Positions 26,152 to 34,625 of a stretch of DNA of 64,000 nucleotides are shown in pieces. The notes beneath the pieces were generated by a model. The model searched no databases. It was not told the DNA's origin and saw nothing but the letters and a program-made list of their open reading frames with translations. Location: positions 1 through 64,000 of the forward strand of contig JAKBEL010000010.1 of NCBI GenBank assembly GCA_021833825.1, given 5' to 3'. The first letter of the stretch is position 1; each line of letters opens with the position of its first letter. The translations under genes and the position numbers were made by a program. The stretch is from a bacterium. Lineage in GTDB: Bacteria; Babelota; Babeliae; Babelales; Vermiphilaceae.

Positions 26152-27972
26152 ATGAGCAAAATGATACAATTATTATGTATCAGTCTATGCACCTTTTTAT
26201 CATCATATGGGGCGAGTGATATACAAAATATCTCGGACTACCTACACAATCTAAAAGGATTTAGTGGCGCTGTTGCAATCAAGCAAGGTTCACAGTTATT
26301 GTTTAAAGAATGTTATGGCTATGCCAATTATGAATTTGATGTTCCTAATAACAATGATACTCGATTTTGCATAGGCTCAATTACAAAAGCATTTACAGCT
26401 ATTGCCATACTGAAATTGCAAGAACTGGGCAAACTTACCGTTCATGACTCTATTAGCAAATTTATTCCTGACTTTCCTAAAGGAGATGTTATCACATTGC
26501 ATCACATCCTAACGCATACTTCTGGCATTAGAAACTATCGATCTACTGATGTTATTTTTTCTCGCTATTATACGCTCAAAGAGATGGTTGATGCCTTTAC
26601 ACAATGGGAACTTGATTTTGAGCCAGGCAGTATGTATCGTTACGGCAACACCGGATATTTACTCCTGGCCTATGTTATCGAGCAAGCATCCGGAATGACC
26701 TTTGATCAATTCATAGCAGAATATATATTTACCCCTGCAAACATGACCTGTAGTGGTTCAGTTGTAGATGGTTCTATTATTAAACAGAAAGCTCATGGGT
26801 ATTTTAGGCAACATGACAAACTGTTCAATGCTCCTATAGCCGTAGCGCCACTGACTTTATTAGGTTGTGGTAATCTTTACGCTTCTATTGACGACATGAT
26901 ACGATATATGGATGTTCTTTTTACTGGCAAGATTGTTAGTTCTGAAAGTATGCAAAAACTAATAGACAAACATGTTCCGATGGATAGTTCTATTATTCGC
27001 TTTTATGGATACGGTTGGTTTGTGGACAAGCTCAATGGTAAACCATATATCGAATGCACTGGCGCATTGCGAGGCTTTTTATCTAGGATTATCAGATTTA
27101 TTGAGGAAGATATTACCATTATTATCTTGACCAATGTAGAGGATCAAGAACTATTCTTTGAAGTAACTGAGGCGTTATCAAAGTTAATACTTGAAGCGAT
27201 TACTGAAAAAACTGATTATCACATTCTTTCATACGAGCAATATGCACAAAAAAAACATGCTGAGCCTTATGTATTCTCATTATCAAAACAAACTCAGCAT
27301 CTTTATTATTTTGGTGCGAATCATTCATGTGACCCTGGAGATGAACAATATCCTGCATTAGAAAAACACTGGAATGATTTTCTACAAGTAACTCAAGCTA
27401 AAAATTGTGTTGTGATTATTGAAGGTAGTAAACGAAGGTTGTGTAAGACTAAAGGGGAAGCTATAACTCAAGCTGGCGGAGAAGGCGGCTTTATGACCTA
27501 TGTAGCGCATAAAGAAGGAATACCAGTTATATGCCCAGAGCCTCAGGACGAGCTCTTGCAACAAAAGCTCTTAACCTATTTCATGCAAGATGCCATTACC
27601 TATCGTAAGTTTGCACAAGCTGTTCAACAATTTCATCGCTATAAAAAAAATGATGTTTCTTTGGAATTTGAGTCTTTTTATCAAAGATATACGTTACCTT
27701 CTCTTGATGTTATGAAAAATATTCATGTTACATTATTTAAAAGTGACTTAGATATCAATGATGAGCTTTTCTTTTACAATATTACCAATCCAGTAGTCAC
27801 TGATACGATTATTAATAAGGTGTGTCGACAAGCAAGTATGTTGCGAGATCAGTATATTGTTGCATCTATAGACCAGCTGATACAAGAAGGTAAAAATATA
27901 TTTGTGGCGTATGGTGCTACTCATGCTGTCATGCAGGAGCCTGCTATAAAAGCTATATGGAATATTCAATGA
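26152..27972 (+). CDS. Exported serine beta-lactamase-like/TraB-Tiki-like fusion protein
   Basis: This 606-residue protein has a signal peptide (MSKMIQLLCISLCTFLSSYGA). Residues about 30-350 form a class C beta-lactamase/penicillin-binding-type serine hydrolase: SxxK is GSITKAF with Ser76, and the tyrosine motif is YGN near 164. From about residue 385 a second domain starts with YYFGANHSCDPGD and includes VVIIEGSKRR, GEGGFMTY and VAYGATHAVM near the end. This recalls TraB/Tiki/ChaN-like hydrolase folds. The domain assignment of the second half is tentative. It heads an operon with tightly spaced small membrane proteins. Confidence 0.75.
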   Translation: MSKMIQLLCISLCTFLSSYGASDIQNISDYLHNLKGFSGAVAIKQGSQLLFKECYGYANYEFDVPNNNDTRFCIGSITKAFTAIAILKLQELGKLTVHDSISKFIPDFPKGDVITLHHILTHTSGIRNYRSTDVIFSRYYTLKEMVDAFTQWELDFEPGSMYRYGNTGYLLLAYVIEQASGMTFDQFIAEYIFTPANMTCSGSVVDGSIIKQKAHGYFRQHDKLFNAPIAVAPLTLLGCGNLYASIDDMIRYMDVLFTGKIVSSESMQKLIDKHVPMDSSIIRFYGYGWFVDKLNGKPYIECTGALRGFLSRIIRFIEEDITIIILTNVEDQELFFEVTEALSKLILEAITEKTDYHILSYEQYAQKKHAEPYVFSLSKQTQHLYYFGANHSCDPGDEQYPALEKHWNDFLQVTQAKNCVVIIEGSKRRLCKTKGEAITQAGGEGGFMTYVAHKEGIPVICPEPQDELLQQKLLTYFMQDAITYRKFAQAVQQFHRYKKNDVSLEFESFYQRYTLPSLDVMKNIHVTLFKSDLDINDELFFYNITNPVVTDTIINKVCRQASMLRDQYIVASIDQLIQEGKNIFVAYGATHAVMQEPAIKAIWNIQ

Positions 27973-28730
27973 ATATAAGAGTTATCGGCAAAAATAAGAT
28001 TAAGATATTTTTAATTTTTCTCCTTGCTATAGTGAGTAAATCCTATAGTTATAGTATTGAATATAGATATCATTATACTACGCCATTGTGTTTGCATTTG
28101 GTAAAGGGTGAAATGGCCTCCTTTTTTACCAAAGCACAATCAACTACTGAAGAAGAATGTTGTAAAGCGATTGATGATTATATTGCTCTTTGGAGGAGAA
28201 ATAGTGATAGTCCAAGGGGTGTTTTGCATAGTTTAAAATATCATTTAGAGCATCGAATATCATCAATTGAATATCAGCTAGAGCATAAAAATCGCTTTAA
28301 TTATGTAGATTTAGCTATTGGTGCGGCATTGGGAGCAGCATCACTAGCCCTCTTATATGTAGTTTATTATTACTATAAAAACAGCTATGTGAAAAATAAT
28401 ACTGATTATGTTGCATTAGTAGAAAAATTGGCAACTAAGGGTATAACTGTGCATGAATGGCCTCGAGAGATTCATCTGAGTGGGAACAATGCTTATCTAT
28501 ATAGTGAATCAGGAAGAAAACTTGCACAATATGCGAATGATAACGAAAATTTATTTTCAGGGTTGCTATTGGGGTGTGGTGGTAGTGCTACTTGTGCAAT
28601 TTTATCTATGGGTGGATTATATAATGGACTACATCCAGACCACGATAATCAATATTTATCAAAATATAAGAATCTATTGCAGTATATAAATGATCAAATC
28701 AAAAGCAAAAATTTAAGTGAGGACTATTAA
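27969..28730 (+). CDS. Exported/membrane hypothetical protein with two membrane segments
   Basis: I place the start at 27969, where ATGA overlaps the stop of the fusion protein, instead of an in-frame ATG 12 bp upstream. The 253-residue product has an N-terminal signal or anchor (KIKIFLIFLLAIVSKSYS), a soluble stretch with EEECCKAIDDY, a membrane segment (LAIGAALGAASLALLYVVYYYY) and a further hydrophobic segment (GLLLGCGGSATCAILSMGG). No known family. Its topology resembles that of the next, frameshifted, gene. Confidence 0.65.
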   Translation: MNIRVIGKNKIKIFLIFLLAIVSKSYSYSIEYRYHYTTPLCLHLVKGEMASFFTKAQSTTEEECCKAIDDYIALWRRNSDSPRGVLHSLKYHLEHRISSIEYQLEHKNRFNYVDLAIGAALGAASLALLYVVYYYYKNSYVKNNTDYVALVEKLATKGITVHEWPREIHLSGNNAYLYSESGRKLAQYANDNENLFSGLLLGCGGSATCAILSMGGLYNGLHPDHDNQYLSKYKNLLQYINDQIKSKNLSEDY

Positions 28731-28749
28731 CTTATCAGTGGGATCACAT

Positions 28750-29236
28750 ATGAAAATTAAATTATTTAATTATTTGTTACCCGTACTATTTCTTTTTCCA
28801 TGCAAGCTATCCTGCTCTGAAAGTCTAGTGAAAGATTGGCAGAAGTTTGGTATTTCAACTGCAATGATTACTGCCGGATTAGCACTTACTGGTCTAGCAA
28901 TAAAGGTTATCAAAGAAAATTTTGATAACTCACAAAATTATTGGCGAGAACGAAAAATCTTTGAAAAAAAAGCATGATATTCAGATTAAGGATGTTAGAG
29001 AGACAAAGTATTTAATAGGTAAAACAGAATATACTCACCGAATTTATATTAAATTACCTGAGAATGTATTACAAGAACAACAAGCTCAGATTGAAAAAGA
29101 CTGGAAGGTGATTAATAAGCTTCATGCATTTGATAATGGAAGCGAGATAATTTTACCTTGGACTATATCAGGAGCTCTTTGTTTTTTATGTGCAGGAGTA
29201 GGCTTGTTAAAGCAAAGTTGTAGGGGCAGAGTATGA
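28750..29236 (+). pseudogene. Two-segment membrane protein split by a frameshift in an A8 tract
   Basis: Two overlapping frames make one sensible protein if one A of the run at 28964-28971 is removed. Frame 1 (from 28750) gives a signal peptide, a membrane helix (MITAGLALTGLAIKVI) and stops at 28977. Frame 2 then continues KKHDIQIKDVRETKY to a C-terminal membrane helix (ISGALCFLCAGVGLL). The rejoined protein has the same anchor-soluble-anchor layout as its upstream neighbour. Causes could be sequencing error, true mutation, or slippage on the homopolymer. The last 4 bp overlap the next gene. Confidence 0.6.
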
Positions 29237-29649
29237 AAATGCGTAGGTTCAAACAGAATAAATTATGGCGGGATAATGCGCCTGTAATGATGGAAAAACA
29301 TGGTTCTGTAATTCATTTCAAACAATTAAGTGATCAAGAGTTTGATCATGAGCTGCGGTCGAAGCTGCTTGAAGAAGCCGATGAAGTCAAAGCTGCGTCA
29401 TCGAACAAAATGCTCATAGAAGAGTTGGCAGATCTTTATGAAGTGATCGATAGCTTAATTGCTTTGCATAAGATAGATAAAGATCAGATATTACGAGCAC
29501 AAGAACAAAAAAGGGATGAACGTGGTGGGTTTATGGGCAGAGCATATATCACCGTTGCAGATCATCCTGAAGGAAGTTTTGGTGTTGAATATTGCCTTGC
29601 AGCGCCAGAGAAATATCCTGAAATTGCTTTTGAAGATGACATTATATAA
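29233..29649 (+). CDS. MazG-like/phosphoribosyl-ATP pyrophosphohydrolase-like NTP pyrophosphatase
   Basis: The 138-residue protein carries the all-alpha NTP pyrophosphatase metal motifs: KLLEEADEVKAA (EExxE) and EELADLYEVIDSL (ExxD). The IRAQEQKRDERGGFMGR-like segment is typical of the predicted house-cleaning subfamily. It probably hydrolyses non-canonical NTPs to monophosphates in the cytosol. The start overlaps the previous reading frame by 4 bp, so it is coupled to the membrane-protein operon even though it has no signal peptide. Confidence 0.7.
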   Translation: MKMRRFKQNKLWRDNAPVMMEKHGSVIHFKQLSDQEFDHELRSKLLEEADEVKAASSNKMLIEELADLYEVIDSLIALHKIDKDQILRAQEQKRDERGGFMGRAYITVADHPEGSFGVEYCLAAPEKYPEIAFEDDII

Positions 29650-29689
29650 ATTTGTTCCTTATTTTATCTTCTTATTTTATATTGAAAAG

Positions 29690-30682
29690 ATGGAAAAAGA
29701 ATATTTAACAGAGCCCCTCATAATCTGTAAACTCAAAAGTAACTATAATATTGATGTTGTAACTATTAATGAACTTCAGCTTGGTGCCGATGCTGATGCC
29801 CTTATTTATAAAGCTCAAGCAGATGATGACAGATTATATTTTGTAAAATTAAAGCGCGGTCATCATGATATCTGTGCAACATTACAGCTCTTACTCTCTA
29901 ATGCTATTATTAAAGAAGTTATTCCGCCGATCATGACGTTGGATGGAAAGCCTACGTCACACGTCGATGATTTTAATTTAATCGTATATCCGTTCATAGA
30001 GGGTCAAGATGGATTTAGTAAAAGATTAACTGATGATCAATGGATTGAGTTAGGTAAGGCTTTAAGGCATCTTCATGAGTTTCAACTACCTGCATCAATT
30101 GCATCGCAGATTAAACAGGAATCATACTCATCGCACTGGCGAGAAACAGTTCGATCTATGTATGAGAATATTGAATCAGTAAAGCCTTGTGACAAAATAG
30201 CAGCAGGTTTTTTGGTTGATCTACAAAAATACAGATCAGTCATAATGCGCTTGGTAGAACGTGCACAACAATTGGCACTGATTATTCAAAAACAGTCTGT
30301 GGATAATGTGTTATGTCATGGTGATCTTCATGCTGGCAATGTGCTTATAGCAAAAGATGGTAGCTTCTATATCATAGACTGGGATCAGCCTATATGTGCA
30401 CCTAAAGAACGTGATCTTATGTTTATTGGCGCTGGCATTGGAAACGTTTGGAATAATAACAGAGAAGTTGAGCTTTTTTATACCGGATACGGTAAGGTCG
30501 AAATCAATCAAGAGATCATTGATTATTATAGATGTGAACGCATCATTCAAGACATAGCTGAATACTATCAACAGTTACTTTCAGATACTATTGACTATAA
30601 CGATAAACTGGCCAGTTATAACCATTTTGTGGCAATGTTTGCACCAAACGGCGTTGTGGAGATTGCGCTTTATGATTATTAA
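29690..30682 (+). CDS. APH-type small-molecule phosphotransferase
   Basis: This 330-residue kinase belongs to the aminoglycoside phosphotransferase fold, closest in feel to the spectinomycin kinase APH(9). VLCHGDLHAGNVL near residue 208 is the Brenner catalytic loop (Asp as base), and FYIIDWDQP supplies the metal-binding Asp. I use the ATG of MEKEYLTEPL; an ATG at 29636 or further upstream would overlap the MazG-like gene. Substrate unknown. A second, broken 3' end of the same gene lies at 35985-36056, and a degenerate ABC permease follows directly. Confidence 0.75.
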   Translation: MEKEYLTEPLIICKLKSNYNIDVVTINELQLGADADALIYKAQADDDRLYFVKLKRGHHDICATLQLLLSNAIIKEVIPPIMTLDGKPTSHVDDFNLIVYPFIEGQDGFSKRLTDDQWIELGKALRHLHEFQLPASIASQIKQESYSSHWRETVRSMYENIESVKPCDKIAAGFLVDLQKYRSVIMRLVERAQQLALIIQKQSVDNVLCHGDLHAGNVLIAKDGSFYIIDWDQPICAPKERDLMFIGAGIGNVWNNNREVELFYTGYGKVEINQEIIDYYRCERIIQDIAEYYQQLLSDTIDYNDKLASYNHFVAMFAPNGVVEIALYDY

Positions 30683-30705
30683 CATATAACAAATAAGGGA
30701 TACAA

Positions 30706-30959
30706 CATATTAATGGCTCTCTATTGGCCGTTACTGGATATCTTTCTGTGGGTATTTCTTTATAATATCTCTTTTTGGTATTTACTCACTACGTTTGCTC
30801 TTTTTGTTGTACCACTCTTTTTTTCTGCATTATGGATAGGGTTTAGTGCATTACTGCCTATTATTACTTTCGGCAAACGTGGCATTATGTGCAATCATGC
30901 TTTTTATCTGCTGTTTTAATCTCAGTAAGCAAAAAGGTTTAGCAAGGTTAACCGATTAG
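30706..30959 (+). pseudogene. ABC-2 permease remnant with two internal deletions
   Basis: Three blocks match the intact permease at 51786-52577. The first (MALYWPLLDIFLW) matches from about 51860, the second (WYLLTTFALFVVPLFFSAL up to ITFGKRGI) from about 52190, and the third matches the end (CNHAFYLLF in one frame; NLSKQKGLARLTD in the other). About 260 bp and 190 bp have been lost, with a frame change. The upstream phosphotransferase is intact. Confidence 0.85.
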
Positions 30960-31273
30960 GATTTAGGTATTTCTAAAGGAAATCTGAGTTTGTTTTTTTC
31001 AACAATTAAAGAGCAGCCTAGTGCGCGCATCATTTTAAAAAAGCTTTGCATTGTTATATTTTGGCTTGTTCCTGATCGAATACCTTGAATAATAGTTGGT
31101 GAAATACCAGCAGCTTTAGCAAGTTCTCTGATGGATATGTCATCTTCTTGCATGATTGCAATCAATAACTCTGAGAGTAACAGATCACGATAGCCCTCTT
31201 CAAATTTTTTCTTTCTCGCTTGAGACATGCCTTTTAGATGTTCGTCATATGTTGATTGCATTTTTTTATTCAT
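30956..31273 (-). CDS. XRE-family helix-turn-helix regulator (HigA-like)
   Basis: The 105-residue protein ends in a HTH_XRE domain: ISIRELAKAAGISPTIIQGIR is the helix-turn-helix, preceded by a charged helical stretch. This layout is typical of HigA-type antitoxins. No toxin gene is found next to it: one side is a permease remnant, the other is intergenic DNA with an inverted repeat. An orphan antitoxin or a stand-alone repressor is likely. Confidence 0.8.
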   Translation of the reverse strand: MNKKMQSTYDEHLKGMSQARKKKFEEGYRDLLLSELLIAIMQEDDISIRELAKAAGISPTIIQGIRSGTSQNITMQSFFKMMRALGCSLIVEKNKLRFPLEIPKS

Positions 31274-31327
31274 AATAAGTTCCTTTGCATGAATTTTTTT
31301 ACTTTTTCTCAGGTTTGAATAACACTA

Positions 31328-31349
31328 TTGTACCATTATTCCGGTACAA
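31328..31349. promoter_or_regulatory. Candidate operator of the XRE regulator
   Basis: A perfect 7-bp inverted repeat TTGTACC (31328-31334) and GGTACAA (31343-31349), spaced by 8 bp, sits about 55 bp upstream of the regulator start codon. XRE dimers commonly autoregulate through such sites. It could also control the small gene on the other strand. Confidence 0.5.
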
Positions 31350-31495
31350 ATGTCGAGAGGAAATTTGATAAGTTGAAACTGGGGGGGAGCCTTTTTGAGC
31401 TTTTTTCCGTTGCATTAAGGTCTATTTTAATTGATACTCTAAAGAGATCATAATAGGATAGCTCAATATAGTTTTACTATTAGGAGGAAATAAAA

Positions 31496-31648
31496 ATGGT
31501 CAAAATAAAGACATCACCAAAGCAAAAAAAATCTTCAAAAAGCAAGGCATCTTATCATAGCTTAAAGAGTAAAAACCCAACAATTAAAATTCTTGCCAAA
31601 TTAATGCACGCTACAACTGCTGAATCAAGAAAGAGCTTTTTAAAATAA
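31496..31648 (+). CDS. Small basic protein (50 aa)
   Basis: The ATG is preceded by AGGAGGAAATAAAA, the strongest ribosome binding site in the area. The peptide begins MVKIKTSPKQKKSSKSK and is rich in Lys and Ser, with a short helix (TIKILAKLMHATT). It is likely nucleic-acid binding, but no family is recognised. A hypothetical link to the XRE regulator rests only on adjacency. Confidence 0.55.
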   Translation: MVKIKTSPKQKKSSKSKASYHSLKSKNPTIKILAKLMHATTAESRKSFLK

Positions 31649-31668
31649 AGATGGGGTATAAAGATTAT

Positions 31669-32745
31669 TTATCTGTCATACACCAATAGATATTGCGCAG
31701 CACCGTAAAGTTGTATCTTTGGATGCGTGGCCAAATAAACAGGGATCTCTTTTAAATAATCGAGGAGATACTGATTACCAGTATTGAACATCTCTTTTAA
31801 AAAGTTTGGATCTTTAAATAGTTCCGGATATTTTTCTGCCACGGTGTTAGTGATATAAAGACCATTGTATGGTAACTGTGCATACGCAACATTACGAACA
31901 AGGCGCGCATAAAGTTTCATATACAGCGCAACAGCATCTGCGCAGCGTTCATCATCGTTTCTGTGTGCAAAAACATCTGTATACTGTTCATACTGTTGTG
32001 CTGCTGATTTATATTCTTTCAATTTCTGTTGATCAAGAAAATCATAAATACGTAAAATGCCACCACTCGCTCCTAACACTTTTCCCCAAGAATGGCTCTC
32101 AGTATGTTTTTGCAAATAGTGATAGAGTTTTAGTTCAAGCTCAGTTTCAGCAGTAAAATCAACGAAACTATAACTTAATGGTGAAGGCATATATGATTGC
32201 GATGCAGCATCCCATAACATGAGGCCAGATCCCAAACCATTACCTGCTCCTACAATAACCTGCGTCCCTTTTGCACGGGGCTTGCCCTCATGCAAAGTAA
32301 CAATCTCTTTTGGGTTGATCGCTTGTATGCCAAATCCTACCGTTTCAAAGTCATTAACCACTAACGCTTTTTCAATTGAAGAGCCATTTTCAATAGCAAC
32401 TCCATCAACAACGAATGTAAGATGTGGCGCTTTGATGCAGTTCTTTTGCGCATTAGTATTTCCGGGCGCTGCAAAACATGCACGCTTGACCGTTATGTTA
32501 TTCTCTTCATTAATCTTCTTAATAAGAGGCACCATATACTGTGCAAAGTCGGTAATCTTATCTGTTGCTATGTTATATTCACGCACAAGCTCAGGTTTAC
32601 GATTGCAAACCTTAAACAGTCCTGTTGTCACCTCGCTCTTAGAAACATTGCAGCCGATAATATATTCTGTTTTTTTAGCCACTTTTTCAGCTGCGCATAG
32701 CGGTAACGATAGTATGCACAAAAGGGCATAGAATAGCTTTGTCAT
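31669..32745 (-). CDS. Exported glucokinase-like protein with degenerate phosphate loop
   Basis: The 358-residue protein matches bacterial glucokinase (Glk) in its body: VVNDFETVGFG (residues 129-138) contains the catalytic Asp, and GAGNGLGSGL (166-175) and VLGASGGILRIYDFL are also family features. The N-terminus, however, is a signal peptide (MTKLFYALLCILSLPLCAA), and the DxGGTxxR phosphate loop is replaced by IIGCNVSKSEV. Since ATP is not expected outside the cytoplasm, the protein may be a sugar-binding pseudokinase or may work in the host compartment. Confidence 0.8.
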   Translation of the reverse strand: MTKLFYALLCILSLPLCAAEKVAKKTEYIIGCNVSKSEVTTGLFKVCNRKPELVREYNIATDKITDFAQYMVPLIKKINEENNITVKRACFAAPGNTNAQKNCIKAPHLTFVVDGVAIENGSSIEKALVVNDFETVGFGIQAINPKEIVTLHEGKPRAKGTQVIVGAGNGLGSGLMLWDAASQSYMPSPLSYSFVDFTAETELELKLYHYLQKHTESHSWGKVLGASGGILRIYDFLDQQKLKEYKSAAQQYEQYTDVFAHRNDDERCADAVALYMKLYARLVRNVAYAQLPYNGLYITNTVAEKYPELFKDPNFLKEMFNTGNQYLLDYLKEIPVYLATHPKIQLYGAAQYLLVYDR

Positions 32746-32854
32746 GATCGATTCCTAATAATCTATTTTTTTTCGAGTTTCCTGATGTTATAAGCATAGC
32801 AATATAACCTCTGAATGCAAATGCACCCATTCAAATGTGTAGTGCGCATGCTTT

Positions 32855-33592
32855 TTATCTACCTGAAATCCTATTGCATACATTCATTAGAAAAGCATAT
32901 GCTGGAGGAACTGGACTCAATACAGCAGGCTCATCGAGCATATCGATGCGAGAGAATGTACCTCTTTTGCCATACCACCAGTCATACAGGAAATTTTGAT
33001 TTGTATCTTTGGGTATAATAAGCTCGATCTCACTCTCTGAAAGTCGTTTTGATTCTATTGGGTGCATGTATTCATTGTTACTGCAAAACTCTCGCGCCAC
33101 TGGCCCAGGTAACAGAAATTCACCATTATCACATCCATTCTCTGAATGCATTACGTAAATTACTGGCCCATAATGATTATAAGAACCGATCATAAATAGA
33201 GGGTTTTTATCACGGTAAAAGAACATTTCTGGACGTTTGATGTAGATAATATAGTGATCAGAAGTTTCTACCGCTTTAATAACAGCTGTAGCAGAATCTA
33301 TTACCTCTCGAACGTATCTATCTTCATCTTCTTGAGTATAGAAACCTATGTCATTATTCAGCAAAGAAAGCATGTTATTATCAGACTTCATTTCAAACCA
33401 AATCACTTTTGCTAGAGCACGATCTGTTGCCTCTGGCGACCCGATTTTCCATGGAGAACCAGAGCGATCCTTTGGTTCATTTAACTGAGCAAACAGTTTT
33501 TTATAATCAGGCTCACCTCTATTGAGAATGCTCGCATCGGCAAGCATAAAAACGCTGGCGATCAATGTTAATTTTACATAAAAATTATTCAT
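32855..33592 (-). CDS. Exported hypothetical protein, paralog of the 278-aa protein at 18.9 kb
   Basis: The 245-residue protein has a signal peptide (MNNFYVKLTLIASVFMLADA). Its second half shares with the protein at 18849-19685 the pattern of an AVIKAVE strand, IIYIKRPEMFFYRDKNPLF and NFLYDWWYGKR. The N-terminal parts are unrelated, so only one domain is shared. Function unknown. Confidence 0.7.
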   Translation of the reverse strand: MNNFYVKLTLIASVFMLADASILNRGEPDYKKLFAQLNEPKDRSGSPWKIGSPEATDRALAKVIWFEMKSDNNMLSLLNNDIGFYTQEDEDRYVREVIDSATAVIKAVETSDHYIIYIKRPEMFFYRDKNPLFMIGSYNHYGPVIYVMHSENGCDNGEFLLPGPVAREFCSNNEYMHPIESKRLSESEIELIIPKDTNQNFLYDWWYGKRGTFSRIDMLDEPAVLSPVPPAYAFLMNVCNRISGR

Positions 33593-33668
33593 TTAAACCT
33601 CACTTATAGATTATATCTTCATTGTAGCATAAAAGCGGCTCCCAATGGAACCTTTTGAAGAAAAATGC

Positions 33669-34625
33669 TTATATAATAGTTGCTGCTTGCTGCTGGGCCA
33701 AAGGTAATAGATAATCAATCCGTGTTTGCAGTGAAGGATGAGCCTTCCAATTCAATGTTGATCCTAAGAACGAGAAAAATCGAAAATAGAGTATCCAAAA
33801 CGAATCTACTGATTCCTGAATCATGACATTATCTACCTGTTCTTTAATTATTGTCTCATTAAAATAATCAACTCCTCCTTGGGCGCAATTCAATGTAGTT
33901 GCCGACAAAAAATCTGATTCATTTTCCCAGGATCGTGCAAAATATGCCTGCAACGTTCGAACGGAAATATATGCTATGACAGGGTTCTTGACCACAAGAG
34001 AGATCATATTCTTTACGCATGCTAAAGAAGTATACGTGTATGTATCTTCATCTGTGGTTTTTAATTGATCTTCTATTTTTTGCACTATTTTGTTTCCACA
34101 AATAAAACCGCCTAAACATAATATGAGCAAGACAAAAGCTTTTATCTGATGATTCCGCTGTATATGGGCAATTTCATGCCCTACAACAAATCGGAGAATA
34201 GAATCAGAGCTTAACAAAAGGTCTTTTCCAATAAATATGGTTCTTGAAAATGCAGCTAATGCACCATCACCATCAATATATTTAACTGGTATATCCTGAG
34301 CATTCATATCTATGAGAGCATCTTTGATACTTATGGGAAGTTGATCTAGTGGTACAGAAGGAGTAATAGCTTCAAGAGACTTCATTCCATCATGCATTAA
34401 TCCACCAATCACTAATTGTTTAAAAATTTCGGGAATAAGAAAACACCATTGCAGCTCTGCTGTATTGCTAAAGATAAAAGAGATTCCTTGCTTGCTTAAT
34501 GATGCAGCTTGAACAATAGATGCTTTTGCACGTTCAAATAGGCTTTGTTCAAAAAACTCTTCCTGGGCAGAACGTAAAGGCTGTAAGAAAAGAAAAATAA
34601 TCAAAAAGAAACGGATGAAGCGCAT
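33669..34625 (-). CDS. Exported/membrane M48-family metalloprotease
   Basis: The 318-residue protein has a signal peptide (MRFIRFFLIIFLFLQPLRSA), zinc motif HEIAH at residues 150-154 and the third ligand in SWENESDFLSA (Glu234), as in M48 peptidases such as HtpX and BepA. A hydrophobic stretch (FVLLILCLGGFICG) directly after the zinc motif is typical of membrane-attached members. It likely degrades or assembles envelope proteins in the periplasm. Its start overlaps the stop of the upstream exported protein by 25 bp, so they share a transcript. Confidence 0.85.
   Translation of the reverse strand: MRFIRFFLIIFLFLQPLRSAQEEFFEQSLFERAKASIVQAASLSKQGISFIFSNTAELQWCFLIPEIFKQLVIGGLMHDGMKSLEAITPSVPLDQLPISIKDALIDMNAQDIPVKYIDGDGALAAFSRTIFIGKDLLLSSDSILRFVVGHEIAHIQRNHQIKAFVLLILCLGGFICGNKIVQKIEDQLKTTDEDTYTYTSLACVKNMISLVVKNPVIAYISVRTLQAYFARSWENESDFLSATTLNCAQGGVDYFNETIIKEQVDNVMIQESVDSFWILYFRFFSFLGSTLNWKAHPSLQTRIDYLLPLAQQQAATII

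Noticed and set aside
32219-32731. 170-codon open frame on the + strand
   Set aside because: It lies wholly antisense to the glucokinase-like gene, whose motifs are clear; the product has no recognisable feature and no good ribosome binding site.
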